Of a DNA stretch of 12,928 nt, positions 1 through 7,128 are shown in pieces. The notes under the pieces were generated by a model. It was not told where the DNA came from and searched no databases. It saw only the letters and a list, made by a program, of their open reading frames with translations. Positions within the stretch are counted from its first letter, which is position 1, and every line of letters starts with the position of its first letter. This stretch comes from Comamonadaceae bacterium (GTDB lineage: Bacteria; Pseudomonadota; Gammaproteobacteria; Burkholderiales; Burkholderiaceae_C), in the NCBI GenBank assembly GCA_947374485.1, contig CANCCF010000106.1:1-12928 (forward strand), written 5' to 3'. A program made the translations under genes and the position numbers.

Positions 1-126
1 TTCCACCCCGGAACCAATGTCGGCATTGGCAAGGATCACACCTTGTTCGCTTTGATCGAAGGCACTGTGTCCTTCGCAGTCAAGGGTGCTCTGAACAAGC
101 ACACCGTGAGCATCACTGCAGGCTAA
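1..126 (+). CDS. rpmA: 50S ribosomal protein bL27, C-terminal part (5' end outside window)
   Basis: The first 41 codons visible end in TAA at 124-126 and read FHPGTNVGIGKDHTLFALIEG in one-letter code before a short basic C-terminus. The HPG-N-G-G-DHTLFA block is the signature of bacterial bL27, a large-subunit ribosomal protein located near the peptidyl-transferase centre. About half of the roughly 85-residue protein is missing to the left. It is followed by an intrinsic terminator and then obgE on the same strand, which is the usual rplU-rpmA-obgE order. Identification is secure although only the 3' end is present. Confidence 0.95.
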   Translation, partial: FHPGTNVGIGKDHTLFALIEGTVSFAVKGALNKHTVSITAG

Positions 127-145
127 GCTGCAGCAAGCTCCCCTA

Positions 146-177
146 ACAACCCTGCGCTCGTCGAGCGCGGGGTTTTT
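146..177 (+). terminator. Intrinsic terminator after rpmA
   Basis: A 10-bp stem (150-159 paired with 163-172, one G-U pair, three-base loop) is GC-rich and followed directly by five T residues (173-177). It sits 23 bases after the rpmA stop and ends 20 bases before the obgE start. It should reduce transcription from the ribosomal-protein genes into obgE. No other obvious terminator of this quality was found in the window. Confidence 0.85.
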
Positions 178-197
178 CATTTCTAAGCAGGTGCACC

Positions 198-1277
198 ATG
201 AAGTTCGTTGACGAAGCGTATATAGACATCTCTGCTGGCGACGGCGGGGCGGGCTGCGTCTCGTTCCGGCATGAGAAGTACAAGGAATTTGGCGGCCCCA
301 ATGGCGGCGACGGTGGGCGTGGTGGCCATGTGTACGCGGTGGCCGACATCAATCTGAACACGCTGGTGGACTTCCGCTTTTCGCGTCGCCACGATGCGCA
401 GCGCGGCGAGCACGGCATGGGCTCCGACATGTTTGGCGCTGCGGGCGCCGACATCACCCTGAAGATGCCGGTGGGCACCATCATCTCCGACGCCGAAACT
501 GGCGAGGTGCTGTTTGAGTTGCTGGTTCCCGGTGAGGTGATCACCATTGCCAAGGGCGGTGACGGTGGCTTTGGCAACATGCGCTTCAAGAGCGCCATCA
601 ACCGCGCGCCGCGCCAAAAGACGCCCGGCTGGCCCGGCGAAAAGCGCGAGCTCAAGCTCGAACTCAAAGTGCTGGCCGATGTGGGCCTGTTGGGCATGCC
701 CAATGCGGGCAAGTCGACCTTTATCACGGCCGTGTCCAACGCCCGCCCGCGCATTGCCGACTACCCCTTCACCACCTTGCACCCCAATCTGGGTGTGGTG
801 CGCGTGGGCCCGGAGCAAAGCTTTGTGGTGGCCGACCTGCCGGGTCTGATTGAAGGTGCGGCCGAAGGTGCGGGCCTGGGCCATCAGTTTCTGCGCCATT
901 TGCAGCGCACGCGCTTGCTGCTGCACATCGTGGACATTGCCCCGTTTGACGAGGGTGTGGACACCGTCAAGCAGGCCAAGGCCATCGTCAACGAGCTCAA
1001 AAAGTACGACCCCAAGCTGTACGCCAAGCCGCGCTGGCTGGTCCTCAACAAGGTGGACATGCTGCCGATTGAAGAGCGCGAGGAGCGGATCAAAGACTTC
1101 ATCAAGCGCTACAAGTTCAAGGGCCCGGTGTTCCAGATCTCGGCCCTGACGCGCGAGGGCTGCGAGCCCTTGATCAAGGAGATCTTCAAGCACGTGAAGG
1201 CCGAGCAGCAGGCCGAGCAGCCGCATGTGGAAATCGACCCACGCTTTACCGGCGAAGAGCCGCCCGTCAACCCCTGA
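198..1277 (+). CDS. obgE: GTPase Obg/CgtA, ribosome assembly factor
   Basis: This 359-residue protein is an Obg-family GTPase that binds the 50S subunit during late assembly and links it to growth control. The glycine-rich Obg domain fills residues 1-158, with many GGDGG/GGRGG turns. The G domain follows: G1 is GMPNAGKST at 166-174, G3 is DLPG at 213-216, G4 is NKVD at 284-287 and G5 is SAL at 315-317. The C-terminal tail is short and acidic. Length is normal for proteobacterial ObgE. The ATG at 198 starts the conserved MKFVDEA sequence; upstream Shine-Dalgarno (SD) pairing is weak (GCAGGTG). It lies 20 bases after the rpmA terminator and 15 bases before proB, so the two genes are probably co-transcribed. 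The cytoplasmic location and function are inferred from the family. Confidence 0.97.
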   Translation: MKFVDEAYIDISAGDGGAGCVSFRHEKYKEFGGPNGGDGGRGGHVYAVADINLNTLVDFRFSRRHDAQRGEHGMGSDMFGAAGADITLKMPVGTIISDAETGEVLFELLVPGEVITIAKGGDGGFGNMRFKSAINRAPRQKTPGWPGEKRELKLELKVLADVGLLGMPNAGKSTFITAVSNARPRIADYPFTTLHPNLGVVRVGPEQSFVVADLPGLIEGAAEGAGLGHQFLRHLQRTRLLLHIVDIAPFDEGVDTVKQAKAIVNELKKYDPKLYAKPRWLVLNKVDMLPIEEREERIKDFIKRYKFKGPVFQISALTREGCEPLIKEIFKHVKAEQQAEQPHVEIDPRFTGEEPPVNP

Positions 1278-1292
1278 GCCGCACACTGACGC

Positions 1293-2429
1293 GTGACCCA
1301 AAAAACCGCAACACCCACACTGCGCAAAGCCCGGCGCATCGTTATCAAAGTCGGCTCCAGCCTGGTGACCAACGAAGGACGCGGGCTGGACGAGCAGGCC
1401 ATTGGCGAATGGTGCCGCCAGATAGCGCACCTGATGAGCGATGGGCGCGAGGTCATCATGGTCTCCAGCGGCGCCATTGCCGAGGGCATGAAGCGCCTGG
1501 GTTGGACGGCGCGGCCCAAGGCCATACAAGAGCTGCAGGCGGCAGCCGCCGTTGGCCAAATGGGCCTGGCCCAGATGTACGAAACCAAGCTGCGTCTGAA
1601 CCAGTTGGGCAGCGCGCAGGTGCTGCTGACCCACGCCGACCTGGCCGACCGCGAGCGCTACCTGAACGCCCGCTCCACCTTGCTCACCCTGCTGAAGCTG
1701 GGCGTGGTGCCGGTCATCAACGAAAACGACACGGTCGTCAACGACGAAATCAAGTTTGGTGACAACGACACCCTGGGTGCACTGGTGGCCAATCTGGTGG
1801 AAGCCGATGCGCTCATCATCCTCACCGACCAACAAGGTTTGTTTACGGCCGACCCGCGCAAAGACCCGGAGGCGCGCTTTGTGCACGAGGCCAAGGCCGG
1901 TGACCCCGAACTGGAGCTGATGGCCGGAGGCGCTGGCTCCAGCATTGGCCGCGGCGGCATGATCACCAAGATTTTGGCCGCCAAGCGTGCGGCAGGCTCT
2001 GGTGCCTCCACTGTGATTGCCTGGGGACGCGAGCCGGATGCGCTGATTCGCCTGACGGCTGGTGAACCCATAGGCACGCTGCTGGTGGCGCAAACCCAGA
2101 AAACCCAGGCCCGCAAACAGTGGATTGCTGACCACCTGCAGATGCGCGGTGCCGTGGTGGTGGACGCCGGTGCTGCCATCAAGCTGCGTGATGGGGGCAA
2201 GAGCCTTTTGCCCATTGGCATGGTGCAGGTCGAGGGCGATTTTTCGCGCGGCGATGTCATTGCCGTGCGCGATTCCCACGGCGCCGAGATCGCACGCGGT
2301 CTGGCCAATTACTCCAGCGCCGAGGCCCGTCTGATTTGCCGCAAGCCATCAAGCGAGATTGAACGCTACCTGGGTTACGCCGCCGAGTCCGAAATGTTGC
2401 ACCGGGACAACCTCGTCATCACCCGCTGA
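1293..2429 (+). CDS. proB: Glutamate 5-kinase (proline biosynthesis)
   Basis: ProB phosphorylates L-glutamate with ATP to gamma-glutamyl phosphate, the first step of proline synthesis. The 378-residue protein has an amino-acid-kinase domain (about residues 14-255) with VIKVGSSL at 17-24, VSSGAIAEG at 57-65, INENDTV at 142-148 and the GRGGMITK nucleotide-binding loop at 219-226. A C-terminal PUA domain (about 283-360) follows, as in E. coli ProB, where the enzyme is feedback-inhibited by proline. The start is GTG at 1293: there is no ATG before the conserved KVGSS block, and no clear SD sequence precedes it, so expression may depend on coupling to obgE 15 bases upstream. It converges on the CNP1-family gene with 43 bases between the stops; I see no convincing terminator there. 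Confidence 0.95.
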   Translation: MTQKTATPTLRKARRIVIKVGSSLVTNEGRGLDEQAIGEWCRQIAHLMSDGREVIMVSSGAIAEGMKRLGWTARPKAIQELQAAAAVGQMGLAQMYETKLRLNQLGSAQVLLTHADLADRERYLNARSTLLTLLKLGVVPVINENDTVVNDEIKFGDNDTLGALVANLVEADALIILTDQQGLFTADPRKDPEARFVHEAKAGDPELELMAGGAGSSIGRGGMITKILAAKRAAGSGASTVIAWGREPDALIRLTAGEPIGTLLVAQTQKTQARKQWIADHLQMRGAVVVDAGAAIKLRDGGKSLLPIGMVQVEGDFSRGDVIAVRDSHGAEIARGLANYSSAEARLICRKPSSEIERYLGYAAESEMLHRDNLVITR

Positions 2430-2472
2430 TCCGGGTCTGACAACCCAAATGCCCCAAGGACTTGCGCTTGGC

Positions 2473-2991
2473 TTATTTGATGAGAGGCGAACGCTTCGGC
2501 GCCTTCAGGGCTTCCACAATTTCGCGGCGGCTGGTTGCCAGCCTCGATTGGCAGGCACCCTGTCTGGCAAAGGCTTGGGCATGGCGGGAGGGCATGTTGT
2601 CGTTTACCGATTTCCACACCGGGTTGGCCACCATGGTCCACGCACCTGAGGCGCTGACGCGGGCATAGGTTTTGACCTCGTCGGTGATACAGCGAATGCC
2701 TTCATACACCGCATTGGTGCTCCCGCTGGCATTGCGCATGACCATCACGTAGCGCACCACGCCGTCACCGCCCACCACAATGGTTTCAGGGTCCACGCCC
2801 ACTTTCATGGATACATAGACGGGCATGTCGATAGCAACCAGCCTGTCAGTGGAAAAAGGCGGTGGAGCCGACACAGTCTCTTCGGTCCAATCCGGGTTGT
2901 CCGTGCCATTACCGCCTTCTGCATAGGTCAGGGGCGCGCACAGCGCAAGGAGGCTGGCCAGGGCAACTGGCACCAGAGTCTTAATTTTCAT
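2473..2991 (-). CDS. CNP1-like family secreted protein, function unknown
   Basis: The predicted 172-residue protein starts with a typical signal peptide (MKIKT, hydrophobic core, cleavage likely after LTYA near residue 24). The mature part has an N-terminal DNPDWTEE motif, then VGVDPETIVVGGDGVVRYV (64-82) and YEGIRC (96-101). This pattern matches the CNP1-like family of Burkholderiales, named after a neisserial protein and of unknown function. Two cysteines, C101 and C147, could form a disulfide in the periplasm. I chose the ATG at 2991 because it places the lysines directly before the hydrophobic core; an in-frame GTG at 3012 would add seven residues. The start lies inside the 3' end of rppH (9 bases of overlap with the coding strand plus stop), so the two are probably co-transcribed and translationally coupled. 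The gene is common next to rppH in this group. Confidence 0.8.
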   Translation of the reverse strand: MKIKTLVPVALASLLALCAPLTYAEGGNGTDNPDWTEETVSAPPPFSTDRLVAIDMPVYVSMKVGVDPETIVVGGDGVVRYVMVMRNASGSTNAVYEGIRCITDEVKTYARVSASGAWTMVANPVWKSVNDNMPSRHAQAFARQGACQSRLATSRREIVEALKAPKRSPLIK

Positions 2992-3619
2992 GGGAATCGG
3001 GAGCGTCGCCACTTGGCATTTCTGGCATGCCAGGATCCAGCAGACCTTCCGTTGGCATCAAGGTAAACGGTGCAGGCGCGCTGTTCCGGCCCGGATCAAA
3101 GTCACGCGGGCGGTTGCCGTGACGCAAGTAGCGGTTGCGTGTGTCGTTGCGCGGAAGAAAGCGGGCCAGCTCGGTCAGGGCCATTTCATACACTCCACGC
3201 TTGAACTCGACCACGGATTCGAGTGGTACCCAGTAATCGTTCCAGCGCCAGGCGTCGAACTCCGGGTGGTCGGTGGCGCGCAGGTTCAAATCCCAGTCGT
3301 GGCCGGTCAATTGCAGCAAAAACCAAATTTGCTTCTGGCCCTTGTAATGGCCACGCGCATCGCGTCGGATGTACCTGTCTGGCACCTCATAGCGCAACCA
3401 GTCCCGGGTACGGGCAACGATCAACACGTGCTGCGGATGCAGCCCCACTTCTTCATGCAATTCGCGGAACATGGCCTGCTCGGGGGTCTCCCCCCGGTCA
3501 ATGCCACCCTGCGGAAATTGCCACGAGTGGGTGCGTAAGCGTTTGCCCCAAAATACCTGATTTTTCTGGTTGAGCAGGATGATGCCGACGTTGGGGCGAA
3601 AGCCGTCCCGGTCAAGCAT
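2981..3619 (-). CDS. rppH: RNA pyrophosphohydrolase (Nudix)
   Basis: RppH removes pyrophosphate from the 5' triphosphate end of mRNA and so triggers 5'-end-dependent decay. The Nudix box lies at residues 38-60 (GG, GET, RELHEEVGL), with the metal-binding REL-EE glutamates intact. The start MLDRDGFRPNVGI and the later WRWNDYW motif are typical of the RppH/NudH group. The protein is 212 residues, longer than E. coli RppH (176) because of a Pro/Arg-rich tail after about residue 160; such tails occur in beta-proteobacterial homologues. I placed the start at the ATG at 3619, which has a GGGG SD-like run about 8 bases upstream; a TTG at 3625 would add two residues. It is divergent from proS and overlaps the CNP1-family gene downstream. 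Confidence 0.93.
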   Translation of the reverse strand: MLDRDGFRPNVGIILLNQKNQVFWGKRLRTHSWQFPQGGIDRGETPEQAMFRELHEEVGLHPQHVLIVARTRDWLRYEVPDRYIRRDARGHYKGQKQIWFLLQLTGHDWDLNLRATDHPEFDAWRWNDYWVPLESVVEFKRGVYEMALTELARFLPRNDTRNRYLRHGNRPRDFDPGRNSAPAPFTLMPTEGLLDPGMPEMPSGDAPDSHEN

Positions 3620-3648
3620 AATCAAACCCCAATTCTTAAACTTCGTTC

Positions 3649-3676
3649 ATTATGCACAGCAAGTGAGGTGCATCAA
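3649..3676 (-). promoter_or_regulatory. Possible sigma-70 promoter for rppH
   Basis: Read on the minus strand, TTGATG (3676-3671) and CATAAT (3654-3649) are separated by 16 bases, giving four and five matches to the sigma-70 -35 and -10 hexamers. Transcription would start near 3642, about 23 bases before the rppH ATG. The position in the divergent rppH/proS gap is right. This is a visual match only. I could not identify an equally good promoter for proS in the same gap. Confidence 0.4.
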
Positions 3677-3721
3677 GGACCGAAGCCTTCCGCAATCTGT
3701 GAAGAGCATCCAAGTAGCGCC

Positions 3722-5464
3722 ATGAAAGCCTCCCAATTCCTCATCTCCACCCTCAAAGAAGCGCCGGCCGATGCCGAAGTGGTCAGCCACAAATTGATGA
3801 TGCGCGCGGGGATGATCAAAAAGCTGGGCGCAGGCATTTACAGCTACATGCCCATGGGCCTGCGCGTAGTGCGCAAGGTGGAAGCCATTGTGCGCGAGGA
3901 AATGAACCGTGCCGGTGCCGTGGAACTGGCCATGCCGGTGGTTCAGCCGGCTGAGCTGTGGCAAGAAACCGGCCGCTTCGAGGCCATGGGCCCGGAGCTG
4001 CTGCGCATCAAGGACCGCCATGAGCGCGACTACGTCGTGCAGCCCACCAGCGAAGAGGTGGTGACCGACATTGCGCGCCAGGAAATCAAGAGCTACAAGC
4101 AGCTGCCCAAAAATTTCTACCAGATCCAGACCAAATTCCGCGATGAGCGCCGTCCGCGTTTCGGCCTGATGCGCGGGCGCGAGTTCACCATGAAAGACGC
4201 CTACAGCTTTGACCGCGACCAGGATGCGGCCAAGCTCAGCTACCAGGTGATGGCCAAGGCCTACCGCAAGATTTTTGACCGCTTTGGTCTGGTTTACCGC
4301 GCTGTGGCCGCCGACAGCGGCGCCATCGGCGGCGACCTGTCTGAAGAGTTCCAGGTGATTGCTGCCACTGGCGAAGACGCCATCGTCTACTGCCCCCAAA
4401 GCGACTACGCCGCCAACATGGAAAAGGCCGAGGCCCTGGCACCGCAAAGCCCGCGCGCTGAAGCGACCCAGGCTTTGGAGAAGGTCGCCACACCCGGCAT
4501 GAGCACCTGTGTGGACGTGGCCAACTACCTCAAGCTGCCCATCGAGAATTCGCTGAAAACGCTGGTGGTGGCCACCGACGAGCGCGACGACAAGGGTGAA
4601 ATCGTCAAATCACGCGTGTGGCTGTTGCTGATTCGCGGCGACCGCAGCATGAACGAAGTCAAGGTCGGCAAGATTCCCGGCCTGGCAGGCTTCCGCTTTG
4701 CCACGCTTGGCGAGATCGATGAGCACTTTGGCTGCGAGCCCGGCTATCTGGGCCCGGTGGGCGTGAAGAAGCCCCTGAGCGTGGTGGTGGACCGCGAAGT
4801 GGCCGTGATGTCCGACTGGATTTGCGGCGCCAACGTGGCCGACTTCCACCTGAGCGGCGTGAACTGGGGCCGCGACTTGCCCGAGCCGGACGTGATTGCC
4901 GACCTGCGCAATGTGGTGGAGGGTGACTTGTCGCCGGATGGCCAGGGTGCGCTGGCGATTGAGCGCGGCATCGAGGTGGGCCATGTGTTCTACCTGGGCA
5001 CCAAGTACAGCCGCGCCATGAACGCCACCTTTCTGGACGTGAACGGCAAGCCGCAGTTCATGGAAATGGGCTGCTACGGCATTGGCATCACCCGCCTGCC
5101 GGCCGCTGCCATTGAGCAAAACCACGACGAGCGCGGCATCATCTGGCCGGATGCGCTGGCGCCCTTTACCGTGGTGCTGTGCCCCATCAGCCCGGACCGT
5201 TTCCCCGATGTGAAGGCGGCTGCCGACAAGCTCTATGCCGACTTGATGGAAGCCGGTGTGGACGTCATTCTGGACGACCGCAACGAGCGCCCGGGCGCCA
5301 TGTTTGCCGACTGGGAACTCATTGGCGTGCCGCACCGCGTCACCTTGGGAGACCGGGGCCTGAAGGAAGGCATGGTCGAGTATCAGCACCGCCGCGACGC
5401 GGCCGCCACCAGCGTGCCGGTAGCCGAGATTCTGGGGCTGATCCAGGCACGCCTGAAGGCTTGA
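3722..5464 (+). CDS. proS: Prolyl-tRNA synthetase (bacterial type with editing domain)
   Basis: ProS charges tRNA-Pro with proline using ATP. The 580-residue protein is the bacterial ProS form. The class II catalytic core carries motif 2 around FRDERRPRFGLMRGREF (139-155) and motif 3 GCYGIGITRL (450-459). The insertion (INS) editing domain that hydrolyses Ala-tRNA-Pro spans about 224-407 and keeps K279 in the SLKT motif, the same position as the conserved lysine in E. coli. The C-terminal anticodon-binding domain covers about 475-580. The ATG at 3722 begins MKASQFLISTLKEAP, the conserved N-terminus; an in-frame GTG at 3668 would add 18 unconserved-looking residues and was rejected. The lytic transglycosylase gene begins two bases after the stop, so the pair is likely co-transcribed. 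Confidence 0.97.
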   Translation: MKASQFLISTLKEAPADAEVVSHKLMMRAGMIKKLGAGIYSYMPMGLRVVRKVEAIVREEMNRAGAVELAMPVVQPAELWQETGRFEAMGPELLRIKDRHERDYVVQPTSEEVVTDIARQEIKSYKQLPKNFYQIQTKFRDERRPRFGLMRGREFTMKDAYSFDRDQDAAKLSYQVMAKAYRKIFDRFGLVYRAVAADSGAIGGDLSEEFQVIAATGEDAIVYCPQSDYAANMEKAEALAPQSPRAEATQALEKVATPGMSTCVDVANYLKLPIENSLKTLVVATDERDDKGEIVKSRVWLLLIRGDRSMNEVKVGKIPGLAGFRFATLGEIDEHFGCEPGYLGPVGVKKPLSVVVDREVAVMSDWICGANVADFHLSGVNWGRDLPEPDVIADLRNVVEGDLSPDGQGALAIERGIEVGHVFYLGTKYSRAMNATFLDVNGKPQFMEMGCYGIGITRLPAAAIEQNHDERGIIWPDALAPFTVVLCPISPDRFPDVKAAADKLYADLMEAGVDVILDDRNERPGAMFADWELIGVPHRVTLGDRGLKEGMVEYQHRRDAAATSVPVAEILGLIQARLKA

Positions 5465-5466
5465 GC

Positions 5467-6108
5467 ATGCTGTCGTCGGCGCGGGGGTGGACCAGTCGAC
5501 GTGGTGCTTTGACCTTGCTGGGCGCGCCCGCTCTACTAGGCTTGCCGCAACAGGCCAGGGCCGGTGCCCAAATTGAAGAGCCCCTGGCCGATGCCGTGCG
5601 CAATGCCCTCAGCACGGCAGTGAGCAGCAGCGAGCCACCGGAGCCGGTGTTTGCCGATACCGAGGCGCGCCTGCACTACCTGCGCTGGAAGGTGGAGATG
5701 AATGAGCGCCTGGTGGCGCGCAAATCCGACCTGAAAACCCTGCAGGATCGCGACGAGTTTTTACAAACCCTTTGGTACAACTGCAAACGCACCCGGCTCG
5801 ATGTGGCGCTGGTGCTGGGCCTGATCCAGGTGGAAAGCAACTTCCGCCGCTTTGCCGTCAGCAGTGTGGGCGCGCGGGGCTACATGCAGGTCATGCCGTT
5901 CTGGACGCGCAGCATCGGTGACGGCGATCCCAACAACCTGTTCCACAAAAAAGTGAACCTGCGCTTTGGCTGCGTGATCCTGCGCCACTACCTCGATCTG
6001 GAGCGGGGCGACCCGTTCATGGCCTTGGGCCGCTACAACGGTTCACGCGGCAAGGCCGCGTACCCTGACGCGGTGCAGGGTGCCAGAAAGCGCTGGGAGC
6101 TCAGCTAA
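5467..6108 (+). CDS. Lytic transglycosylase, SLT family 1, with Tat-like signal
   Basis: This 213-residue exported protein should cleave the MurNAc-GlcNAc bond in peptidoglycan to leave a 1,6-anhydro end. The SLT domain (about 105-205) has the catalytic glutamate E124 in IQVESNF, the GARGYMQVMPF block at 135-145 and RYNGS at 189-193. The N-terminus, TSRRGALTLLG followed by a hydrophobic stretch and an AxA-type site (QQARA, about residue 32), looks like a twin-arginine signal peptide. The ATG at 5467 lies two bases after the proS stop, so translation may be coupled to proS. The stop is 10 bases from the convergent grxD stop. Which cell-wall process it serves cannot be told from the sequence. 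Confidence 0.88.
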   Translation: MLSSARGWTSRRGALTLLGAPALLGLPQQARAGAQIEEPLADAVRNALSTAVSSSEPPEPVFADTEARLHYLRWKVEMNERLVARKSDLKTLQDRDEFLQTLWYNCKRTRLDVALVLGLIQVESNFRRFAVSSVGARGYMQVMPFWTRSIGDGDPNNLFHKKVNLRFGCVILRHYLDLERGDPFMALGRYNGSRGKAAYPDAVQGARKRWELS

Positions 6109-6118
6109 CAGCTGAAGG

Positions 6119-6433
6119 TCAGGCCAGCGTCTTGGCCAGTTCGCCGGACTCGTACATCTCCATCATGATGTCCGAGCCGCCAATGAACTCGCCTTTGACG
6201 TAGAGCTGGGGGATGGTGGGCCACTGGCTGTATTCCTTGATGCCCTGGCGGATTTCATCGTCTTCCAGCACGTTGACCGTCTTCACCGCCTTGGTGTCCA
6301 CACCGCAGGCCTTGAGGATCTGGATGGCGCGCCCCGAGAAGCCGCACTGGGGAAAGCTGGCCGTGCCCTTCATGAAAAGCAGGACCTCATTGGACTTCAC
6401 CAGCTCATCGATACGTTGTTGTGCGTTGCTCAT
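6119..6433 (-). CDS. grxD: Monothiol glutaredoxin GrxD (Grx4 type)
   Basis: The 104-residue protein has the CGFS active site at 30-33, K22 in the MKG motif, WPTIPQLY at 71-78 and GGSDI at 85-89. These are the glutathione and [2Fe-2S]-binding elements of class II monothiol glutaredoxins, which carry Fe-S clusters (often with BolA) in the cytoplasm rather than reducing disulfides. Length equals the usual single-domain form. The ATG at 6433 has a strong SD, AAGAGG, 8 bases upstream. It is divergent from the slyD-like gene and converges on the lytic transglycosylase gene. In many Burkholderiales grxD follows prmC directly; here prmC lies over 6 kb away at the right edge. Confidence 0.96.
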   Translation of the reverse strand: MSNAQQRIDELVKSNEVLLFMKGTASFPQCGFSGRAIQILKACGVDTKAVKTVNVLEDDEIRQGIKEYSQWPTIPQLYVKGEFIGGSDIMMEMYESGELAKTLA

Positions 6434-6527
6434 GTCAAAAACCTCTTGTGGATGCAGGCCGCGATTATTTCATCTTTGCCCGTCGCCGGAAGCAAAGACC
6501 TGGCCCGGCCGCCAGAACGATGGGGTT

Positions 6528-6546
6528 TTTATTGATAATCAGCCTT
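6528..6546. promoter_or_regulatory. Fur-box-like 19-mer in the grxD/slyD intergenic region
   Basis: The stretch TTTATTGATAATCAGCCTT matches the classical 19-base Fur consensus GATAATGATAATCATTATC at 12 of 19 positions, including an uninterrupted GATAATCA core. It lies between divergent grxD (start 6433) and the slyD-like gene (start 6591), 45 bases before the latter. GrxD handles Fe-S clusters and SlyD binds metals, so metal control is plausible. An AT-rich patch in a GC-rich genome can reach such a score by chance, so this is only a candidate. No convincing -35/-10 pair could be fixed in this 157-base gap. Confidence 0.25.
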
Positions 6547-6590
6547 CGGGTTCCCCCGACTTCCCTCCACTTTCCAAGCGACCCCATACG

Positions 6591-7067
6591 ATGAAAATCG
6601 AAAAAAATTCAGCCGTTACCCTGCACTACACCGTCTCCGACACCGCTGGCAAAGTGCTGGACCAAAGCAAAGAGCCCATGTCCTACCTGCACGGCGGCTA
6701 TGGCAACACATTCCCCAAGGTGGAGGAGGCACTCGAAGGCCAGCAAACCGCCTACCAGACCACCATTGAACTCCAGCCGGAAGACGCCTTTGGCCTGCGT
6801 GACGAGGGCCTGCTGCAAACCATTCCCAAGACCCAGTTTCCGCCCGGCGTGAAAGTTGGCGGGCAGGTCGAAGGCCGTGACGACAGCGGACACACCATTG
6901 TTTTCACGGTGCTCAAGGTCAAGGGTGACACCGTGTACCTGGACGGCAACCACCCCCTGGCGGGTAAGACCTTGCGCTTTGGTATCAAGGTGCTGGAAGT
7001 GCGCGCCGCCTCGGAAGAGGAAATTTCGCATGGCCATGTGCATGGCGCCCACGGGCACCACCACTAA
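6591..7067 (+). CDS. slyD: FKBP-type peptidyl-prolyl isomerase, SlyD-like
   Basis: This 158-residue protein is a SlyD-type prolyl cis-trans isomerase and chaperone. The FKBP domain is split: N-terminal strands at 1-65, then an insert-in-flap chaperone domain at about 66-128, then the returning strand LRFGIKVLEVR (128-138). The junction ELQPEDAFG (60-68) is typical of SlyD. The C-terminus HGHVHGAHGHHH (147-158) has seven histidines in twelve residues, a metal-binding (probably nickel) tail shorter than the one in E. coli SlyD and without its cysteines. The ATG at 6591 begins MKIEKNSAVTLHY, the family start; upstream SD pairing is weak. It is divergent from grxD; the next gene begins 61 bases downstream. 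The gene name follows family resemblance; orthology to E. coli slyD is not proven. Confidence 0.88.
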   Translation: MKIEKNSAVTLHYTVSDTAGKVLDQSKEPMSYLHGGYGNTFPKVEEALEGQQTAYQTTIELQPEDAFGLRDEGLLQTIPKTQFPPGVKVGGQVEGRDDSGHTIVFTVLKVKGDTVYLDGNHPLAGKTLRFGIKVLEVRAASEEEISHGHVHGAHGHHH

Positions 7068-7095
7068 ACTGTGTACATAATGCGAGCTCAGGGAC

Positions 7096-7114
7096 GATAA
7101 TTGCAGTTTTTATC
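7096..7114. promoter_or_regulatory. Fur-box-like 19-mer upstream of the SUOX-like/kinase unit
   Basis: GATAATTGCAGTTTTTATC matches the classical Fur consensus at 13 of 19 positions and is an imperfect palindrome: GATAA (7096-7100) is the inverse of TTATC (7110-7114). It ends 14 bases before the ATG at 7129, close to the SD, where a bound repressor could block expression. It overlaps an 11-base stretch (7110-7120) that is the exact inverse complement of 6528-6538 before the slyD-like gene. It is a candidate from visual matching only. Confidence 0.3.
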
Positions 7115-7128
7115 AATAAAGGGTTTTT

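Noticed and set aside
183..2279. Long minus-strand open frame of 698 codons opposite obgE and proB
   Set aside because: It is the antisense shadow of two well-identified genes in GC-rich DNA; the sequence is low-complexity (His/Gly/Ala/Leu-rich) with no domain.
2430..2472. Terminator between convergent proB and the CNP1-family gene
   Set aside because: Only very short stems (GGGT/ACCC, CCAAG/CTTGG) and no T-tract.
5179..5466. N-terminal extension of the transglycosylase into proS
   Set aside because: The extension is Arg/Pro/Gly-rich out-of-frame proS sequence; the ATG at 5467 starts a proper signal peptide.
6101..6115. TCAGCT-AAC-AGCTGA hairpin between the convergent transglycosylase and grxD genes as a bidirectional terminator
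   Set aside because: Only six pairs, includes the stop codon, and no T-run on either strand.
7066..7110. AAACTG...CAGTTT pairing followed by T residues as a terminator of the slyD-like gene
   Set aside because: Six AT-rich pairs enclosing a loop of more than 30 bases; not a credible intrinsic terminator.
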